This document shows, one piece after another, positions 18,525 to 27,739 of a stretch of 40,021 bases of DNA. The notes under the pieces are model-generated. The model did not search any database and had not been told where the DNA came from. It saw only the letters and a program-made list of their open reading frames with translations. Source of the DNA: Isotricha intestinalis (taxonomy: Eukaryota; Ciliophora; Litostomatea; Vestibuliferida; Isotrichidae); contig JAJJLU010003670.1 in NCBI GenBank assembly GCA_023807065.1, forward strand, positions 1-40,021, read 5' to 3'. A program made the translations under genes and the position numbers. How positions within the stretch are numbered: the first letter of the stretch is position 1; every line of letters begins with the position of its first letter.

Positions 18525-21323
18525 ATGGAAAATACAGAAACAAATAATAATTCTTATGAATATGATTTTTCAGATATTAATCCAATAGATTTTAATTTAG
18601 AAAAGAAATTGATAAATGAAATAGAGGATTTTTTATTAACAACAAAGGATTTATTAACTGATTGGAAAAAGAGGGAAATTTCATTAAGAAAATTAGGAGG
18701 AATAATAAAAGGAAATCAAGGTCATAATCCTTTAATGATAAGATTTTTTAATCAGAAAATAAATGTAAATTTAATAACTCAAATGAGTGATTTAAGAACA
18801 AGTGTAATGAAAATTGCATGTAAAATTACTTCATTATGTGCTAAAGAATTAGGTGTTTCAATTGAAAATTCAATTACAAATATGGTAACAAAATATATTT
18901 TATACAAACAAGTTGGAAGTTCTAATAAAGTTATTAGTGATAATAGTTCTAAATGTATTTATCATTTAATTAAATTTATTCAAACTTCAAAAATGTTAAT
19001 TAATGTTTGTGATCAAATTAATAATAAAAGTAATAATATTAGAGCTTCAAGTGCTAATCATTTAATTTTTATTGTTGGAAATTATAAACCTATTATTATT
19101 AATAAAAATAGACAATTAATTGAAGATACTATGAAATTTTATTTAAGTGATTCTAATGGAGAAGTTAGATTTAATGCTAGAAAAATTTACTTTGTTTATA
19201 AAAAAAGATTCCCTGATAACGCAGGTATTTTTTTTAATTTGTTAGATAGAAATATTCAAAAACAAATTTTGGAAGATGAAAAAAATGGAATTAGTGATTT
19301 TATTAAAAATTATAATGAAATTTTAAATAGGGAAGATAATGACAATTTTCAATTTGGAAATTATACTATTAATAGAAGTTCTAATTTGAAAACTAATAAA
19401 TCTTCTGTTTATAAAACTTCAAAAACTTTGAATGAAAGTAATAATTATACAATTAATAATAGAACTAGAATTTTAAGTTCTTTTAATAAATCACCTACAA
19501 TGGAGGAAAATTCTATTTCAAAAAATCTTATAAATAGCAATATATATTATTCTAATAATAATAAAAAAAAGAATAAGAATAACAATAAGAATAATGAAAA
19601 TAATAATGATAATAATAATGATGATGATGATAAAGATATTGATGATAATAATAATAATTATATTGTTAATAATGAAAGATATAATAAATCAAAAAGTCCA
19701 AAATCTCCAAAAATATATAAAAGAATTCCTGTATCAAATCCAAAAAGTAATGCAGCAGTATTGAAAAATTTAAATAGTAAATTAGAACAATTAAAAATAT
19801 TATCTGAAGGTTATTCCAAAAATAAAAACATTCAAGAATTAAAAGAAAAAACAGAAGATAAAATAATAAATAATATAAATAAAATAGAAAGTACAGATAT
19901 AACTGAAAAAAAAGCAATTTTTTTTCAATATTTTTATAATGATTTCACGAATATTTTAAATGAAATAAATTTAATATCAAAACAAACAATAAAAAATATG
20001 ATAGATATTCATATAGAAAATTTAACAGAAAGTGATAAAAACTTAATATCTCAAATTTTAAAAAATTTAATGAAAATGATATTTTACATGAAAAATATTT
20101 TTAATGATTATGATATAAGTACTATAGTAAAATTAACAATAACTCATATTTCATCAAAAGATTCTTCATTAATAAAATTATGTAATCAATTATTAGAAAT
20201 AATCAGAAAAAAAAGTGATAATGTAATTATTTTTAAATCTATTTTTGAATTATTAAAAGATGGTGATTGTGAAGAAGATGTTTGTTATGAAATATTAAGT
20301 TTATTAATTCCTAATTGTAATGAATTAATTAATAATCAAGAAGAATTTAAACAATATTTTTCTATTATTTGTAATGCTTTTATTACAAATAATTCAATTA
20401 AAAATTTTTTAGAAATTTTATATAAAAATAATAAAGAATCTTTTACTTATTGTTTTGATAATGAAAATAGAGAAAATCAAAAAAAAATGTTAATGTTACT
20501 TGAAAAGAATAAATGTTTTTTTATTAAAAATTTAAAATATAATGATTTTGATTTATATAATGAATATGAAAATAAAAAAAGAGAAAAAAAAAATGAAATG
20601 GAAATGTATGAAGAAATAAATAATAATATAATGCCAAAAGTAAGTGATGTAATAAATTTAAAAGAAAAAGAAAATTCAAATATAGTTCCAGAAGAAATAG
20701 TAAATTCAATAAAATTAAATGACTTTGAATTATTTTTAAATTATATGACAAATCATAAATCTTATATTCCTCAATTTTTTTTATTAATGAATAATATGAA
20801 ATATAATAAAAATAATAATGCGATTTCCTTAGTCAATTTTACTTATGGATTATTATCTTCTCCTATTTTTATTATAGATTTAAATGCTTCAATGCAATTA
20901 ATGATAAATCAAATAATTAATTTATTAATTACAAATTCAACAAATAATAATTTAGTTGAAGGAATAAATGAATTATTTAATATTATTCCTTTTAGATTAA
21001 ATACAGAAAAATATTTTAAAATAATTAATAAATATTTAACAACTGGAAATGATGAATTATTATTACAAATATTAATATTAAATATTAAAAATTTTGTAAT
21101 AAATAATAAAGAAAAAGATTTAAATAAATTACTTCCTTCTTTTATTTATGGTATTTTTAATATGTTAAATCATCAATCTAATGAAATAAGAAAAATGGCT
21201 GTTGATTGTTCTGTTGAAGTTTATTTAATTGTTGGATATAAATTTGAAAGTTTTTTAACTCATTTATCACAAAGTCATCAAAATTTAATTAAATTATTTA
21301 TAAAAAAGAAAACTGGTAATTAA
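18525..21323 (+). CDS. CLASP-like microtubule-associated TOG protein
   Basis: 932 residues. The first TOG-type HEAT array (about 25-255) reads like a CLASP N-terminal domain: DWKKREISLRKLGGIIKGN (46-64), NLITQMSDLRTSVMKIACKI (82-101), and IRASSANHLIFIVGNY with GEVRFNARKIYFVYKKRFP (212-230), where intra-HEAT loops normally touch tubulin. A disordered Ser/Asn/Lys/Asp linker with SPKSPK follows (256-410). A second helical array covers about 455-690 and a third 740-932 (KMAVDCSVEVYLIVGYKF at the end). CLASPs stabilise microtubules and regulate rescue at plus ends, in spindle, cortex or cilia. No clear SxIP EB1-binding motif was seen. TAA stop; convergent with the Rab11-like gene. Confidence 0.8.
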   Translation: MENTETNNNSYEYDFSDINPIDFNLEKKLINEIEDFLLTTKDLLTDWKKREISLRKLGGIIKGNQGHNPLMIRFFNQKINVNLITQMSDLRTSVMKIACKITSLCAKELGVSIENSITNMVTKYILYKQVGSSNKVISDNSSKCIYHLIKFIQTSKMLINVCDQINNKSNNIRASSANHLIFIVGNYKPIIINKNRQLIEDTMKFYLSDSNGEVRFNARKIYFVYKKRFPDNAGIFFNLLDRNIQKQILEDEKNGISDFIKNYNEILNREDNDNFQFGNYTINRSSNLKTNKSSVYKTSKTLNESNNYTINNRTRILSSFNKSPTMEENSISKNLINSNIYYSNNNKKKNKNNNKNNENNNDNNNDDDDKDIDDNNNNYIVNNERYNKSKSPKSPKIYKRIPVSNPKSNAAVLKNLNSKLEQLKILSEGYSKNKNIQELKEKTEDKIINNINKIESTDITEKKAIFFQYFYNDFTNILNEINLISKQTIKNMIDIHIENLTESDKNLISQILKNLMKMIFYMKNIFNDYDISTIVKLTITHISSKDSSLIKLCNQLLEIIRKKSDNVIIFKSIFELLKDGDCEEDVCYEILSLLIPNCNELINNQEEFKQYFSIICNAFITNNSIKNFLEILYKNNKESFTYCFDNENRENQKKMLMLLEKNKCFFIKNLKYNDFDLYNEYENKKREKKNEMEMYEEINNNIMPKVSDVINLKEKENSNIVPEEIVNSIKLNDFELFLNYMTNHKSYIPQFFLLMNNMKYNKNNNAISLVNFTYGLLSSPIFIIDLNASMQLMINQIINLLITNSTNNNLVEGINELFNIIPFRLNTEKYFKIINKYLTTGNDELLLQILILNIKNFVINNKEKDLNKLLPSFIYGIFNMLNHQSNEIRKMAVDCSVEVYLIVGYKFESFLTHLSQSHQNLIKLFIKKKTGN
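19551..19660 (+). repeat. AAT/GAT/AAG trinucleotide tract in the CLASP linker
   Basis: Degenerate trinucleotide repeats encoding a Lys/Asn then Asn/Asp run (residues about 345-378). It is in frame and likely disordered and length-polymorphic. Confidence 0.65.
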
Positions 21324-21405
21324 TATATATATTAAAAAAAATGAAAATATAATTTTTTTTAAAATTTAAATATTAATAAATAATAAAATACAAAAAAATC
21401 CTTTT

Positions 21406-22074
21406 TTAACATTTTTTAAATTTAATTTTAAATTTTTTTTTTTTTTTCTTCGATTTTCCTTTATTTTCTTCTTCTTCATTATTAGAATTATTATTAAGAA
21501 CTATGACTTTATCTTTATCATTGATTCGATTTTTATCATCTAAAATAACATTGTTGAATTTTTTATAAATTTCTTGAACTAACATAAAAAAGCATTTTTC
21601 AATATTAACAGCTTGCATAGCAGAAGTTTCCAAAAAAGCACAATTTAAATCTTTTGCTTTTTGAAAAGCTTCTTCTTGAGAAATTTCTCTAAACTCTTCT
21701 AAATCACTTTTATTACCAATTAAAATAATAATAACATTATCTTCATTATTTTTTAATTCTAAAATCCATTTATTAATATTTTCAAAAGTTTCTCTTCTTG
21801 TTATATCATATATAATTAAAGCACCTTTTGCTCCTTTATAATAAATATTTGTTACAGCTTTAAATTTTTCTTGTCCTGCTGTGTCCCATAATTGAATTTT
21901 TAATTTTTTGTTTGATATTGTTATTATTTTACTTCCAAATTCAACTCCTACTGTTGTCTTTGTATCTATTGAAAATTCATCATGAATGTAACGAGATAAT
22001 ATATTCGATTTTCCTACTCCTGAATCACCTATTAATACTATTTTATATAGTTCATCAAAATTTTCTTGTGACAT
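21406..22074 (-). CDS. Rab11-like small GTPase
   Basis: 222 residues. All G motifs are intact: P-loop GDSGVGKS (16-23), switch I TTVGVEF (40-46), WDTAGQEKF with catalytic Gln68, GNKSD (120-124) and ETSA (149-152). The start (ELYKIVLIGDSGVGKSNILSRY) and TVGVEF are characteristic of Rab11/RabA, which run recycling-endosome and exocytic traffic. The C-terminal 40 residues are an Asn/Lys-rich hypervariable tail ending in a single Cys (KKC), where canonical Rab11s have two. It lies 38 bp downstream of the carbonic-anhydrase-related gene on the same strand. A WDR44-like gene, whose animal homologue binds Rab11, is at 37123. TAA stop. Confidence 0.9.
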   Translation of the reverse strand: MSQENFDELYKIVLIGDSGVGKSNILSRYIHDEFSIDTKTTVGVEFGSKIITISNKKLKIQLWDTAGQEKFKAVTNIYYKGAKGALIIYDITRRETFENINKWILELKNNEDNVIIILIGNKSDLEEFREISQEEAFQKAKDLNCAFLETSAMQAVNIEKCFFMLVQEIYKKFNNVILDDKNRINDKDKVIVLNNNSNNEEEENKGKSKKKKKKFKIKFKKC

Positions 22075-22112
22075 TTTTTTTATTTAAAATATATATTTTT
22101 TTATTAATTTAT

Positions 22113-22952
22113 TTAAGAAGAGTTTTTATCATAAAATACTTCAATATTTTGAGAATTTCTTATACTATCTTCATTTCCTGTTGTTCTTGAATTTCCATTT
22201 GGATATATATTCATAGTAGAAATAATTAAAGCTTTTAATTCTTCTTCACTAATATCTCTAACTTTATTAAATAAAATCCATAAAACTTCATCACATGAAG
22301 TAAAAGTTAATTTATCTTTTTTTGGGAAAGTACCACTTCCAAAATACCAATAATAATCAGAATTATCATTAGTATATTTATTTAAATCAAGTGAAGTAAC
22401 ATCAGATAAATAATATCTTTGAAAAATATCCTCTTTTTCATCTTCGTTAACACGATAAAATTTATTTATAACATTACTAACTTTATTATTTTGACTACTG
22501 AAAAAAATAGAAATACCTAAATTATCAGGACAAATAAATTTAGAGTTAAATTCTTTTTTATGCATAATTTGTATTTCAATATCATTTTTATTATTTTCAA
22601 AAGTATGTTCTGCAAATATATGAACTCTTAATTTTATAGCATTATAAACACAAGAAATATTATTATATAATATATATGATTTTGCCATTTGATTTTTATT
22701 TATTGTCATTTCTAAATTTTCATCTAATTTTTCTCCATATAATGGAGGAAAAAATCCTTTTATATATTTTAATGTTGTATTCTCTTTTATTGTGTTCTTT
22801 TCTTCTTTAAATTCATAAAATTTTATGTCTATTGGTGATTGAGTTATTTCTTCTTTGCATTGAAATATTTCACTTTCATTCCCGTTATTATATTCTATTA
22901 TTTCTAATGAAAAACTTAAAAGAATTAGTAATAAGAAAAAATTTTGAAACAT
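22113..22952 (-). CDS. secreted alpha-carbonic-anhydrase-related protein, Zn ligands lost
   Basis: 279 residues with an N-terminal signal peptide (FFLLLILLSFSL). Family marks are QSPIDI (38-43), LRVHIFAEHTFEN (108-120), DIEIQIMHK (124-132), YWYFGSGT (201-208), SCDEVLWILF (219-228) and NGNSR (252-256). C32 and C220 match the disulfide of extracellular alpha-CAs. In active enzymes the Zn ligands are two His of an HFH motif and one His before xVH. Here these read R109, H111 and Q128, so two of three ligands are replaced while the neighbouring E115-H116 and H131 remain. It is therefore probably catalytically dead, a secreted or surface binding protein like animal CA-related proteins. Several N-x-S/T sites are present. 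TAA stop. Confidence 0.82.
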   Translation of the reverse strand: MFQNFFLLLILLSFSLEIIEYNNGNESEIFQCKEEITQSPIDIKFYEFKEEKNTIKENTTLKYIKGFFPPLYGEKLDENLEMTINKNQMAKSYILYNNISCVYNAIKLRVHIFAEHTFENNKNDIEIQIMHKKEFNSKFICPDNLGISIFFSSQNNKVSNVINKFYRVNEDEKEDIFQRYYLSDVTSLDLNKYTNDNSDYYWYFGSGTFPKKDKLTFTSCDEVLWILFNKVRDISEEELKALIISTMNIYPNGNSRTTGNEDSIRNSQNIEVFYDKNSS

Positions 22953-23013
22953 TTATTATTTTTTTTTAAATTTTTTTTGTTTTTTATATATATATTATTT
23001 ATATTTTTATTAT

Positions 23014-24702
23014 TTATTTTTTTATAAAGAGTGTTCTCTTTATTTGTTTATTACTATTATTTATTATTTTTTCTTCGAAAAGATTTTTTTTTATTATATT
23101 TTTTGAAGGAGTATGAGGATGAAAATAAGAAATACTTTTTTCTTTTGGAGATAATAAAATTTGACTTAAATTATTAATTCTTTCTGATTTAATTTTTCCT
23201 TCTTTTAATAAAGCACTTTTATTAAATTTTTTAGAACGATATTTTTCAATAAAATCATGAAAAAATTTTTTTTGTAAAATAGATAATTTATTTTTATGTG
23301 AAAGAATAATAGAAATAAATAAAGTAATAAGAAAATTTTTATTAGATTGTTTAATATAAGAATAATTTTGTTTATAAATCATTTTTTTCCAAATTTGGAT
23401 TTCTTGATTAAATAATAAAGGAATATTATCATATTTTATTTTTGGATTAGAAATATCATTTTTCATTTTAATAAAATCAACTTTTTTACTTTTAGATTTT
23501 AATTTATAAAATTTTTTAGATAATAAATAAAATTTATCAGTGAAATGATTATAAATATTTTTATATTTATAATAAGTAAAATGTAGAATTTTAAATTGTT
23601 TATGAAAAGTTTTTTGTAAGTCAAAAATTTTTTCAATTAATAATTGAGTTTCTAAATTAATCATTTTTTTATCAATTGATTTTAAATATTCTTCAGTATA
23701 AAAAATTAAAAAATCATTTTGAACAGAATTAAAAATTTTATTTGATTTATCATTAAAATCATTTGAAATTGAATCTAAAGAAATACTTTTTTCTTCTTCA
23801 CTTGTATTAAATTCAAAAGAAGAATTTTTATATATTTCATTTATATGATCTATTATATTATTATTTTCTTTTTCTTTTTTTATTATTTTCTTATTATCAA
23901 TTATTTCATCTTCTGAAATTTTATTTGTTTTTTCTTTTAAATTAAAAAAATTTTTGTATTTTTCCATTTCTTTCATTTCTATTATTTTTTGACTTTGATT
24001 TTGTTTATTTGCTTTTTCATAAGGAGTTTTATTTATTATATTATATGAAGGAGGAGTTTTCATTCTTATAGAAAATCTATTTCTTGTTGTATTTATTTTA
24101 CAATAATTATTATTATAATTTTGAGTTTTAAAAACTTTTTTTTCTTTTAAATTTTTTGTTGAATTTGATAAAAAAATATTTAAATCTTCTTCTTTTTCTG
24201 TTGATTTATTTGTATCAATTATTTCAAAATTTTTAATTTCTTTTTTATTTCTTTTTAATGGAGAAACTAAATTTTTTATTTTTTTATAAGAAATATTAGA
24301 AGAATTTTTTTCTGATTTATTTAAAGGAGAATTTATTTTATTTTTATTTCCTTTATTTTTTATATTTCTGAAAGAACATTTAATATTTATTTTAAAATTA
24401 GGAAAATTATTTAATATATTTGATATATTAATCCATTTAATATCATTAAAAGGATAAAAATCAGTAAAACCAATTATTGATGAATTTTTAAGTATTGTTA
24501 TTTTTATTAAAGGAGGATTAATTTGATTGTAATTTTGTATTGTTAATAATGTTATTTCTTGTTTTATTATATTTTTTTCAAGATTTGGAATTCCTGCTTT
24601 AGAATTTTCAAATAATAATAAAAGAGAAATTATATCATTTTGAGATCCTTTTATTTCATTTATTGAAGGAAAAGTTTCTATAAATTGAAGTTTAATTTCC
24701 AT
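23014..24702 (-). CDS. unknown protein with possible N-terminal C2-like domain
   Basis: 562 residues. Residues 1-112 form a strand-rich block (DIISLLLLFENSKAGIP, PLIKITILKNSSIIGFTDFY, then WINISNILNNFPNFKINIKC) that could be a C2-like or NT-C2-like sandwich. This is pattern-based and weak. Residues 115-330 are disordered Lys/Asn/Ser. From 335 to 480 there is a helical region (LETQLLIEKIFDLQKTFHKQFKILHFTYYKYKNIY) probably forming a bundle or coil. The C-terminus is basic. It is divergent from the Aurora-like kinase with 83 bp between starts, so the two may share regulation. TAA stop. Function unknown. Confidence 0.65.
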   Translation of the reverse strand: MEIKLQFIETFPSINEIKGSQNDIISLLLLFENSKAGIPNLEKNIIKQEITLLTIQNYNQINPPLIKITILKNSSIIGFTDFYPFNDIKWINISNILNNFPNFKINIKCSFRNIKNKGNKNKINSPLNKSEKNSSNISYKKIKNLVSPLKRNKKEIKNFEIIDTNKSTEKEEDLNIFLSNSTKNLKEKKVFKTQNYNNNYCKINTTRNRFSIRMKTPPSYNIINKTPYEKANKQNQSQKIIEMKEMEKYKNFFNLKEKTNKISEDEIIDNKKIIKKEKENNNIIDHINEIYKNSSFEFNTSEEEKSISLDSISNDFNDKSNKIFNSVQNDFLIFYTEEYLKSIDKKMINLETQLLIEKIFDLQKTFHKQFKILHFTYYKYKNIYNHFTDKFYLLSKKFYKLKSKSKKVDFIKMKNDISNPKIKYDNIPLLFNQEIQIWKKMIYKQNYSYIKQSNKNFLITLFISIILSHKNKLSILQKKFFHDFIEKYRSKKFNKSALLKEGKIKSERINNLSQILLSPKEKSISYFHPHTPSKNIIKKNLFEEKIINNSNKQIKRTLFIKK

Positions 24703-24785
24703 TAATTTATTTTATTTTTGAATGATTTTTTAAGTTCTTAAAATAAAAAAGAATATATTTTTTAAATTTTTTATTTTTTTTTTAA
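24703..24785. promoter_or_regulatory. shared divergent promoter region
   Basis: 83 bp of A/T-rich sequence between the start codons of the unknown minus-strand gene and the Aurora-like kinase. No distinct motif can be singled out. Confidence 0.45.
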
Positions 24786-26120
24786 ATGAATAATGTTTTA
24801 ACAAATGATAAAGAAATATTTTATGATAAACCATCTTTTGATAAAGAAATAACAATGTCAAAAATAATTCCTGTTAATTTCAAAGGAAAACAAATAATAT
24901 GTAAAGGAACATATAGTACAGTATATTTATATAAAGAAATAAATACAGATAGATTATTTTCAGTTAAAGAAATGGATAAAAATTTTTATGAAAAATATTT
25001 AAATACATCAAATTTAATATATAATGAAATAGAAATTCACAGTAGAATAATTCATCCAAATATAATTAGATTATATAATACTTATGAAAATAAATCTTCA
25101 ATTTATTTAATAATGGAATATGCAAAAAATGGTAATTTATATAATTTATTTAAAAGAAAAAATGGTTTAAATGAAAAAGAAGCTCAAAAATATTTTTTTC
25201 AAATATCAAAATCAATATTTTTTTTACATAAAAACGATGTGATTCACAGAGATATAAAACCAGAAAATATTTTATTAGATGAAAATAATAATTGTAAATT
25301 ATGTGATTTTGGTTGGAGTGTAATTTTAAAAGAAAGATTAACAAGAAATACTTTTTGTGGAACTTTAGAATATATGGCTCCTGAAATAATTAATAATGAA
25401 AATTATGAAAAATCAATTGATATTTGGTCTTTAGGTGTTTTATTATATGAAATATTACATGGTTTTTCTCCTTTTTATTCAGAAGAAAAAAATGGAGATC
25501 AAAGAATTAATATTTCTAATAATATTAAATATCAAAATTATGAAATTAAAGTTAATGTTAGTTTTGAATGTAAAGATTTAATTAAAAAAATGCTGGAAAA
25601 AGATTTTAATAAAAGAATTAAAATTAATGAAGTTTTAAATCATCCTTTTTTAATTAATTATATTAATAATAATTATAATAATGTTATTATTAATAATTTA
25701 TTCTGTAATAATGATTTTGAAAAAGAAAATTGTATTGATTATAAAAAAGGGAAATTATCAAATAATAATATTAATGATATTTCAGAAAAAGCGAAAAATT
25801 TTACTAAAAATATTTTATTTGATGATGATGAAAGTAAAAAAATAAATTTAATTAAACCTTGTTTTAGTGATAAAAATATAAATCATTTGAAATTAAATGA
25901 TTTAGAAAAAAAATCTACTCCTATTAAATTGAATTTCATAATGATGATTCCTAAAAACAGTAAAACCAATTATTTTTCATCAAATAAAACATTAAAGATG
26001 AAAAATTTAGATAATAATGAAGATAATAATTATTGTGAAACAGATTCAATAGAAAATGTTGAAAATGATAAAATATTAGATTTTTCTCTCTTTGAAAGTT
26101 TAGCTTTGTTATTAAATTAA
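24786..26120 (+). CDS. Aurora-like serine/threonine protein kinase
   Basis: 444 residues. The kinase domain spans about 33-295: Lys61 (SVKEM), Glu81 of helix C, VIHRDIKPEN with catalytic Asp156, DFGWSV (174-179) and the activation segment RNTFCGTLEYMAPE (187-200), with Thr189 at the place of Aurora A Thr288. DFGWSV plus TFCGTLEYMAPE is an Aurora signature; family members control spindle, cytokinesis and cilium disassembly. The Gly-rich loop reads CKGTYSTVY, so the first and third Gly are Cys39 and Ser44, but Lys, HRD and DFG are intact and activity is likely. The 150-residue Asn/Lys-rich tail has no domain. Ciliates carry many Aurora paralogues, so it may not be the mitotic one. TAA stop. Confidence 0.87.
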   Translation: MNNVLTNDKEIFYDKPSFDKEITMSKIIPVNFKGKQIICKGTYSTVYLYKEINTDRLFSVKEMDKNFYEKYLNTSNLIYNEIEIHSRIIHPNIIRLYNTYENKSSIYLIMEYAKNGNLYNLFKRKNGLNEKEAQKYFFQISKSIFFLHKNDVIHRDIKPENILLDENNNCKLCDFGWSVILKERLTRNTFCGTLEYMAPEIINNENYEKSIDIWSLGVLLYEILHGFSPFYSEEKNGDQRINISNNIKYQNYEIKVNVSFECKDLIKKMLEKDFNKRIKINEVLNHPFLINYINNNYNNVIINNLFCNNDFEKENCIDYKKGKLSNNNINDISEKAKNFTKNILFDDDESKKINLIKPCFSDKNINHLKLNDLEKKSTPIKLNFIMMIPKNSKTNYFSSNKTLKMKNLDNNEDNNYCETDSIENVENDKILDFSLFESLALLLN

Positions 26121-26399
26121 TAATTATAAATATAAACAATATTTATTATCTTAATTATTAATTCAATTCTATTTAAAATTCAATATTAAAATATAGTTTG
26201 TATAAATATTTTTCATTTAAACTTCAATGATTTTATAAAAATTAAATATTATTTTATTTATTATATTCTTGTTTAAATTATATATAAACATTATATTATC
26301 TCAAAAAGAATAAACTTTAAATAAATTGAGAATATAAAAAAAATTATTTATTAAAAACAAAAAATATAAAAAAAAAACATAAAAAATAGTTATAATAAT

Positions 26400-27050
26400 A
26401 TGGAGAAAATAAAAATAATATTAACAGGAGAAAGTGGAGTAGGAAAAACATGTATAATAAATCAATATATAAATCAGCGATTTGACACAGCATTTTTATC
26501 AACAATAGGAACAGATAAATCATTAAAAGAAATAAAAGTAAAGGATAAAATTCTAAAATTAGAAATATGGGATACCGCAGGACAAGAAAAATATAGATCA
26601 ATAAATAAAATATTTATGAAAGATACACAAATTGCAATTTTAGTTTATGATATAACTGATAAAGAATCTTTTGAAAAATTAAATTATTGGTATGATACAA
26701 TTAAAGATAATAATAAAGAAAAAGTACTTTACTGTGTTGTTGGAAATAAAAATGATAGATATGAAGAAAGAAATGTTGAAGAAGAGGAAGGAAAAAAATT
26801 TGCTAATGATAAAAATATGTTATTCTTTGAAAGTAGTGCAATGGATTATGAAAGTATTGAAAAAATTTTTATTGGAGCTTCTGAAAAATATGTTGATGAA
26901 AAAGAAAAAGAATTAAAAGCTAAAAATGAAAAAGAAAGAAAAGAAAAGGAAAAGGAAAAAGAAAAAGAAAAAGAAAAAAATATTAATTTAAACGATGAAA
27001 AGAATAAAAAAAACAATGATAATGATAACAAAAAAACGGGGTGGTGTTAA
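26400..27050 (+). CDS. divergent Rab-like small GTPase, copy 1
   Basis: 216 residues. P-loop GESGVGKT (10-17), switch I Thr35 in STIGTD, WDTAGQEKY with Gln62, GNKND and ESSA are all present, so nucleotide binding and hydrolysis should be intact. The tail has a Lys/Glu repeat then ends KKTGWC with a single terminal Cys, enough for one prenyl group. The shared block NKIFMKDTQIAILVYDIT links it to the two genes that follow. I cannot place it in a known Rab subfamily; a membrane-traffic role is inferred from the fold. Its end is 36 bp from the end of copy 2, in convergent orientation. TAA stop. Confidence 0.85.
   Translation: MEKIKIILTGESGVGKTCIINQYINQRFDTAFLSTIGTDKSLKEIKVKDKILKLEIWDTAGQEKYRSINKIFMKDTQIAILVYDITDKESFEKLNYWYDTIKDNNKEKVLYCVVGNKNDRYEERNVEEEEGKKFANDKNMLFFESSAMDYESIEKIFIGASEKYVDEKEKELKAKNEKERKEKEKEKEKEKEKNINLNDEKNKKNNDNDNKKTGWC
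26928..26980 (+). repeat. GAAAAA-type repeat encoding Lys/Glu in a Rab tail
   Basis: Near-perfect hexamer repeat of GAAAAA/GGAAAA coding alternating Lys and Glu in the hypervariable tail of Rab-like copy 1. The charged rod lengthens the distance between the G domain and the terminal Cys. Confidence 0.7.
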
Positions 27051-27086
27051 AAAATATATTTTAATATAAAAAAGAACAAAGAAAAT

Positions 27087-27698
27087 TTAACAACATGAAT
27101 TATTTTTTTGATTTTCTATTGTTTGGCTAAGTGAAACACTTTTATTTTCTTCATCATCACCATTAATTTTATTTTTATTTTCAATCATCATTAAGTCATA
27201 TTTTTCAATTACATCTTCAAATAATTCATTTACACTTTCATAATCTTTTGCACTAGTTTCTTTAAAAATAGCATTAATTTTATTTGCAAATTGAATTCCT
27301 TCTTCAGGAAAAATAATTTGTTCTTCATATAAATCACTTTTATTTCCAGCAACAGCAAAAACAATATTATTATTCTTATTTGAATTTAAAATTTGATTAT
27401 ATGAATTTTCTAATTCATCAAAACTTTCTTTCTTTGTAATATCATAAACTAAAATAGCAATTTGAGAATTTCTCATAAATATTTTATTTGTTGCTTTATA
27501 TTCTTTATTTCCTGCTGTATCCCAAATTTCTAAAATATATTTTGTATTATTTTTAGTTTCTATTGTTTTTGTTATTTTATCTGCTGATGTTGTTATTACA
27601 TTATCTTCTAAAAATTCTTTTTGAATATATTGCTTTATTAAACTTGTTTTTCCTACTAATGATTCTCCTACTAAAATAATTTTAATTCTACTCATCAA
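27087..27698 (-). CDS. divergent Rab-like small GTPase, copy 2, lacking catalytic Gln
   Basis: 203 residues. P-loop GESLVGKT (11-18), WDTAGNKEY (59-67), GNKSD and ETSA are visible. The catalytic Gln of DTAGQE is replaced by Asn64 and the next residue by Lys, so intrinsic and GAP-driven hydrolysis should be slow and the protein may sit in the GTP form. Switch I reads TTSADK where copy 1 has STIGTD; copy 3 has the same TTS.DK form, so copies 2 and 3 are closest kin. It ends NSCC, a normal double-Cys prenylation site. It lies between copies 1 and 3 in opposite orientation, 36 and 41 bp away. TAA stop. Confidence 0.86.
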   Translation of the reverse strand: MMSRIKIILVGESLVGKTSLIKQYIQKEFLEDNVITTSADKITKTIETKNNTKYILEIWDTAGNKEYKATNKIFMRNSQIAILVYDITKKESFDELENSYNQILNSNKNNNIVFAVAGNKSDLYEEQIIFPEEGIQFANKINAIFKETSAKDYESVNELFEDVIEKYDLMMIENKNKINGDDEENKSVSLSQTIENQKNNSCC

Positions 27699-27739
27699 TT
27701 TTTTTTTTTTTGATTTAATAATTTAATAAAAAAATTAAA
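27699..27739. promoter_or_regulatory. 41-bp bidirectional promoter between two Rab-like genes
   Basis: Only 41 bp separate the two divergent start codons. The sequence is a T run followed by an A run with nothing else. It must include both 5' UTRs. Confidence 0.5.
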
